In this document: positions 7,421 through 7,909 of the stretch, piece after piece
Position numbering within the stretch: position 1 is the stretch's first letter
Layout of the letters: every line of letters begins with the position of its first letter
From: Tannerella sp.
Lineage (GTDB): Bacteria; Bacteroidota; Bacteroidia; Bacteroidales; Tannerellaceae
Assembly: GCA_031268395.1 (NCBI GenBank)
Contig: JAIRXI010000263.1
Coordinates: 1-7,909, forward strand
DNA length: 7,909 nt
Direction of reading: 5' to 3'
Made by a program: the position numbers and the translations under genes
Notes under the pieces: model-generated
What the model saw: only the letters and a program-made list of their open reading frames with translations
What the model was told of the DNA's origin: nothing
Databases searched by the model: none

Positions 7421-7581
7421 CTTGGGGCTGCCTCGAAAGCCTTTTGGCATGCAGATTTTATAGATGAACGCAGATTGTCAGTCAGCCCGGCAGTCTGCGT
7501 TTCGTCTGATTTGGATTTGTGAAAAATCTGCGCAAATCCGTCCGGTCTGCGTCATCTGCGTGCTTTTGAGGCAGCCCCAGG
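7421..7581 (+). other. 161-nt multi-branched palindromic element, possible structured RNA or repeat element
   Basis: The outer arms 7421-7440 and 7562-7581 can pair over 20 bp with two G-U pairs. Inside, 7447-7456 pairs with 7554-7563 (10 bp, one G-U; it shares two bases with the outer stem, so the outer stem then shortens to 18 bp). Two internal hairpins follow: 7467-7479 with 7489-7501 (13 bp, two G-U, 9-nt loop) and 7512-7521 with 7531-7540 (10 bp, two G-U, 9-nt loop). The plan is a closing stem with two side hairpins. The word TCTGCG recurs at 7494, 7527, 7546 and 7555, with its complement at 7469. There is no clear target-site duplication. It could be a structured 3' untranslated region, an independent non-coding RNA, or a dispersed intergenic repeat of the phylum. 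It is not a typical terminator, since only GTTTAA follows. Confidence 0.6.
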
Positions 7582-7629
7582 TTTAATGAACGCAGTGAAG
7601 TTTTGTCAATATGCAGGAGAAAATACATC

Positions 7630-7650
7630 TTTCGTACCTGCGGCACGAAA
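7630..7650. repeat. Short hairpin, copy 1 of a related pair
   Basis: TTTCGTACC (7630-7638) pairs with GGCACGAAA (7642-7650) around a TGC loop: eight pairs plus one A-C mismatch. The stretch 7634-7658 is a near-direct repeat of 7685-7707. It is followed by A-rich sequence and not by a T run, so it is not a plus-strand terminator. Confidence 0.65.
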
Positions 7651-7682
7651 AGAACGGTGATGCGGTTGTTTCTACCGACATA

Positions 7683-7699
7683 TTGTGCCTGCGGCACAA
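7683..7699. repeat. Short hairpin, copy 2 of a related pair
   Basis: TTGTGCC (7683-7689) pairs perfectly with GGCACAA (7693-7699) around the same TGC loop as the copy 51 bp upstream. One base pair differs in both arms between the copies (C-G at 7633/7647 against T-A at 7684/7698), so pairing is kept. The A/T-rich flank and ACGGT that follow are also shared with copy 1. Confidence 0.7.
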
Positions 7700-7714
7700 A
7701 AAACGGTACGGGAT

Positions 7715-7722
7715 TATTTTTG
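7715..7722 (+). promoter_or_regulatory. Candidate Bacteroides-type -7 box (TATTTTTG)
   Basis: An exact match to TAnnTTTG, the -7 consensus for the Bacteroides housekeeping sigma factor. No TTTG -33 element is seen at the expected distance upstream, so this is a weak candidate. A transcript from here would serve a gene starting beyond the right edge. Confidence 0.25.
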
Positions 7723-7807
7723 ACGAATGTCACTTTTTTGACAGTCCACCCGCGAGGCGCTACCGTTTCCGGCCGAATTATTCTGAATGTATGTTAAATA
7801 TTACGGG

Positions 7808-7859
7808 AATCGGAGTCTGTTCCGAAAAAAGGAAGCTAAAAGGAAGCTTCGTTCCGATT
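7808..7859. repeat. Nested inverted repeat near the right edge
   Basis: The outer arms 7808-7816 and 7851-7859 pair over 9 bp, the last two being G-U. Inside, GAAGCT (7832-7837) pairs with AGCTTC (7845-7850) around a 7-nt loop. It sits just upstream of a TAnnTTTG box at 7868, so it could be an operator, or a leader structure if transcription starts further left. Confidence 0.5.
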
Positions 7860-7867
7860 ATTTGCTT

Positions 7868-7875
7868 TATATTTG
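7868..7875 (+). promoter_or_regulatory. Candidate Bacteroides-type -7 box (TATATTTG)
   Basis: An exact TAnnTTTG match, with the next gene presumably beyond the right edge. A clear TTTG -33 element is missing at the usual spacing (only TTCG at 7848-7851, too close). The match is suggestive only. Confidence 0.3.
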
Positions 7876-7909
7876 GGGGCTTTTCTTTGCAGGGAGGAGT
7901 GATTTTTTT

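Larger units (their letters stand above)
7349..7909. other. 561-bp gene-free, hairpin-rich intergenic region
   Basis: No open frame here looks like a gene: the short frames on both strands have no recognisable protein pattern and run across the palindromes. The region contains, in order, a copy of the 13-bp repeat, a multi-branched palindromic element (7421-7581), two related short hairpins (7630-7650 and 7683-7699), two TTTTTGAC words (7717-7724 and 7735-7742) 18 bp apart, a nested inverted repeat (7808-7859), and two TAnnTTTG boxes. It is probably the 3' end of the operon plus the leader of a gene to the right of the window. Confidence 0.7.

Noticed and set aside
7421..7581. Miniature transposable element with terminal inverted repeats
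   Set aside because: The ends are inverted repeats, but no target-site duplication is visible, internal stems are as strong as the ends, and pairing is not restricted to the termini. It is kept as a structured element of unknown type.
7630..7699. Intrinsic terminators at the two short hairpins
   Set aside because: On the plus strand the stems are followed by A-rich sequence. On the minus strand the T run precedes the stem. Neither orientation fits an intrinsic terminator.
7482..7733. Small minus-strand gene of 83 aa
   Set aside because: It runs across several palindromes, has no family resemblance, and its sequence is explained by the repeats.

Overview
The window comes from a member of the Bacteroidota, most likely the order Bacteroidales. 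The basis is an adjacent SusC-like / SusD-like gene pair, start codons preceded by A/T-rich sequence with no Shine-Dalgarno motif, and A/T-rich gaps between GC-rich genes. Judged by eye, the coding GC is higher than in typical Bacteroides and fits a genus such as Alistipes better, but no marker gene fixes the genus.

Layout, left to right. (1) Positions 1-248 hold an open frame that enters from the left edge and ends in about ten tandem 21-bp units. Each unit encodes a seven-residue heptad of the M-x-H-R-L-E-N type, so the frame reads as a coiled-coil tail. (2) Positions 249-416 are an A/T-rich leader with a perfect 7-bp inverted repeat. (3) Positions 417-3587 encode a SusC-family TonB-dependent transporter. 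(4) Positions 3599-5332, 11 bp later, encode its SusD-family surface lipoprotein. (5) A strong hairpin with a short T run (5342-5384) separates the pair from (6) a secreted heparinase II/III-family polysaccharide lyase at 5417-7348. (7) Positions 7349-7909 hold no convincing gene but are dense in inverted repeats. They include a roughly 160-nt multi-branched palindromic element, two related short hairpins, a nested inverted repeat, and two matches to the Bacteroides -7 promoter box.

The three complete genes form a small polysaccharide utilisation locus, with no regulator, sulfatase or glycoside hydrolase in view. SusD would capture a glycan at the cell surface, the SusC barrel would import it using TonB energy, and the lyase would cleave a uronic-acid-containing chain, probably in the periplasm. 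The hairpin after susD suggests that the transporter pair and the lyase are made in different amounts.

The protein-coding part is a recognisable system and not a new one. The least explained parts are the two flanks: the heptad repeat array on the left and the structured non-coding element on the right.
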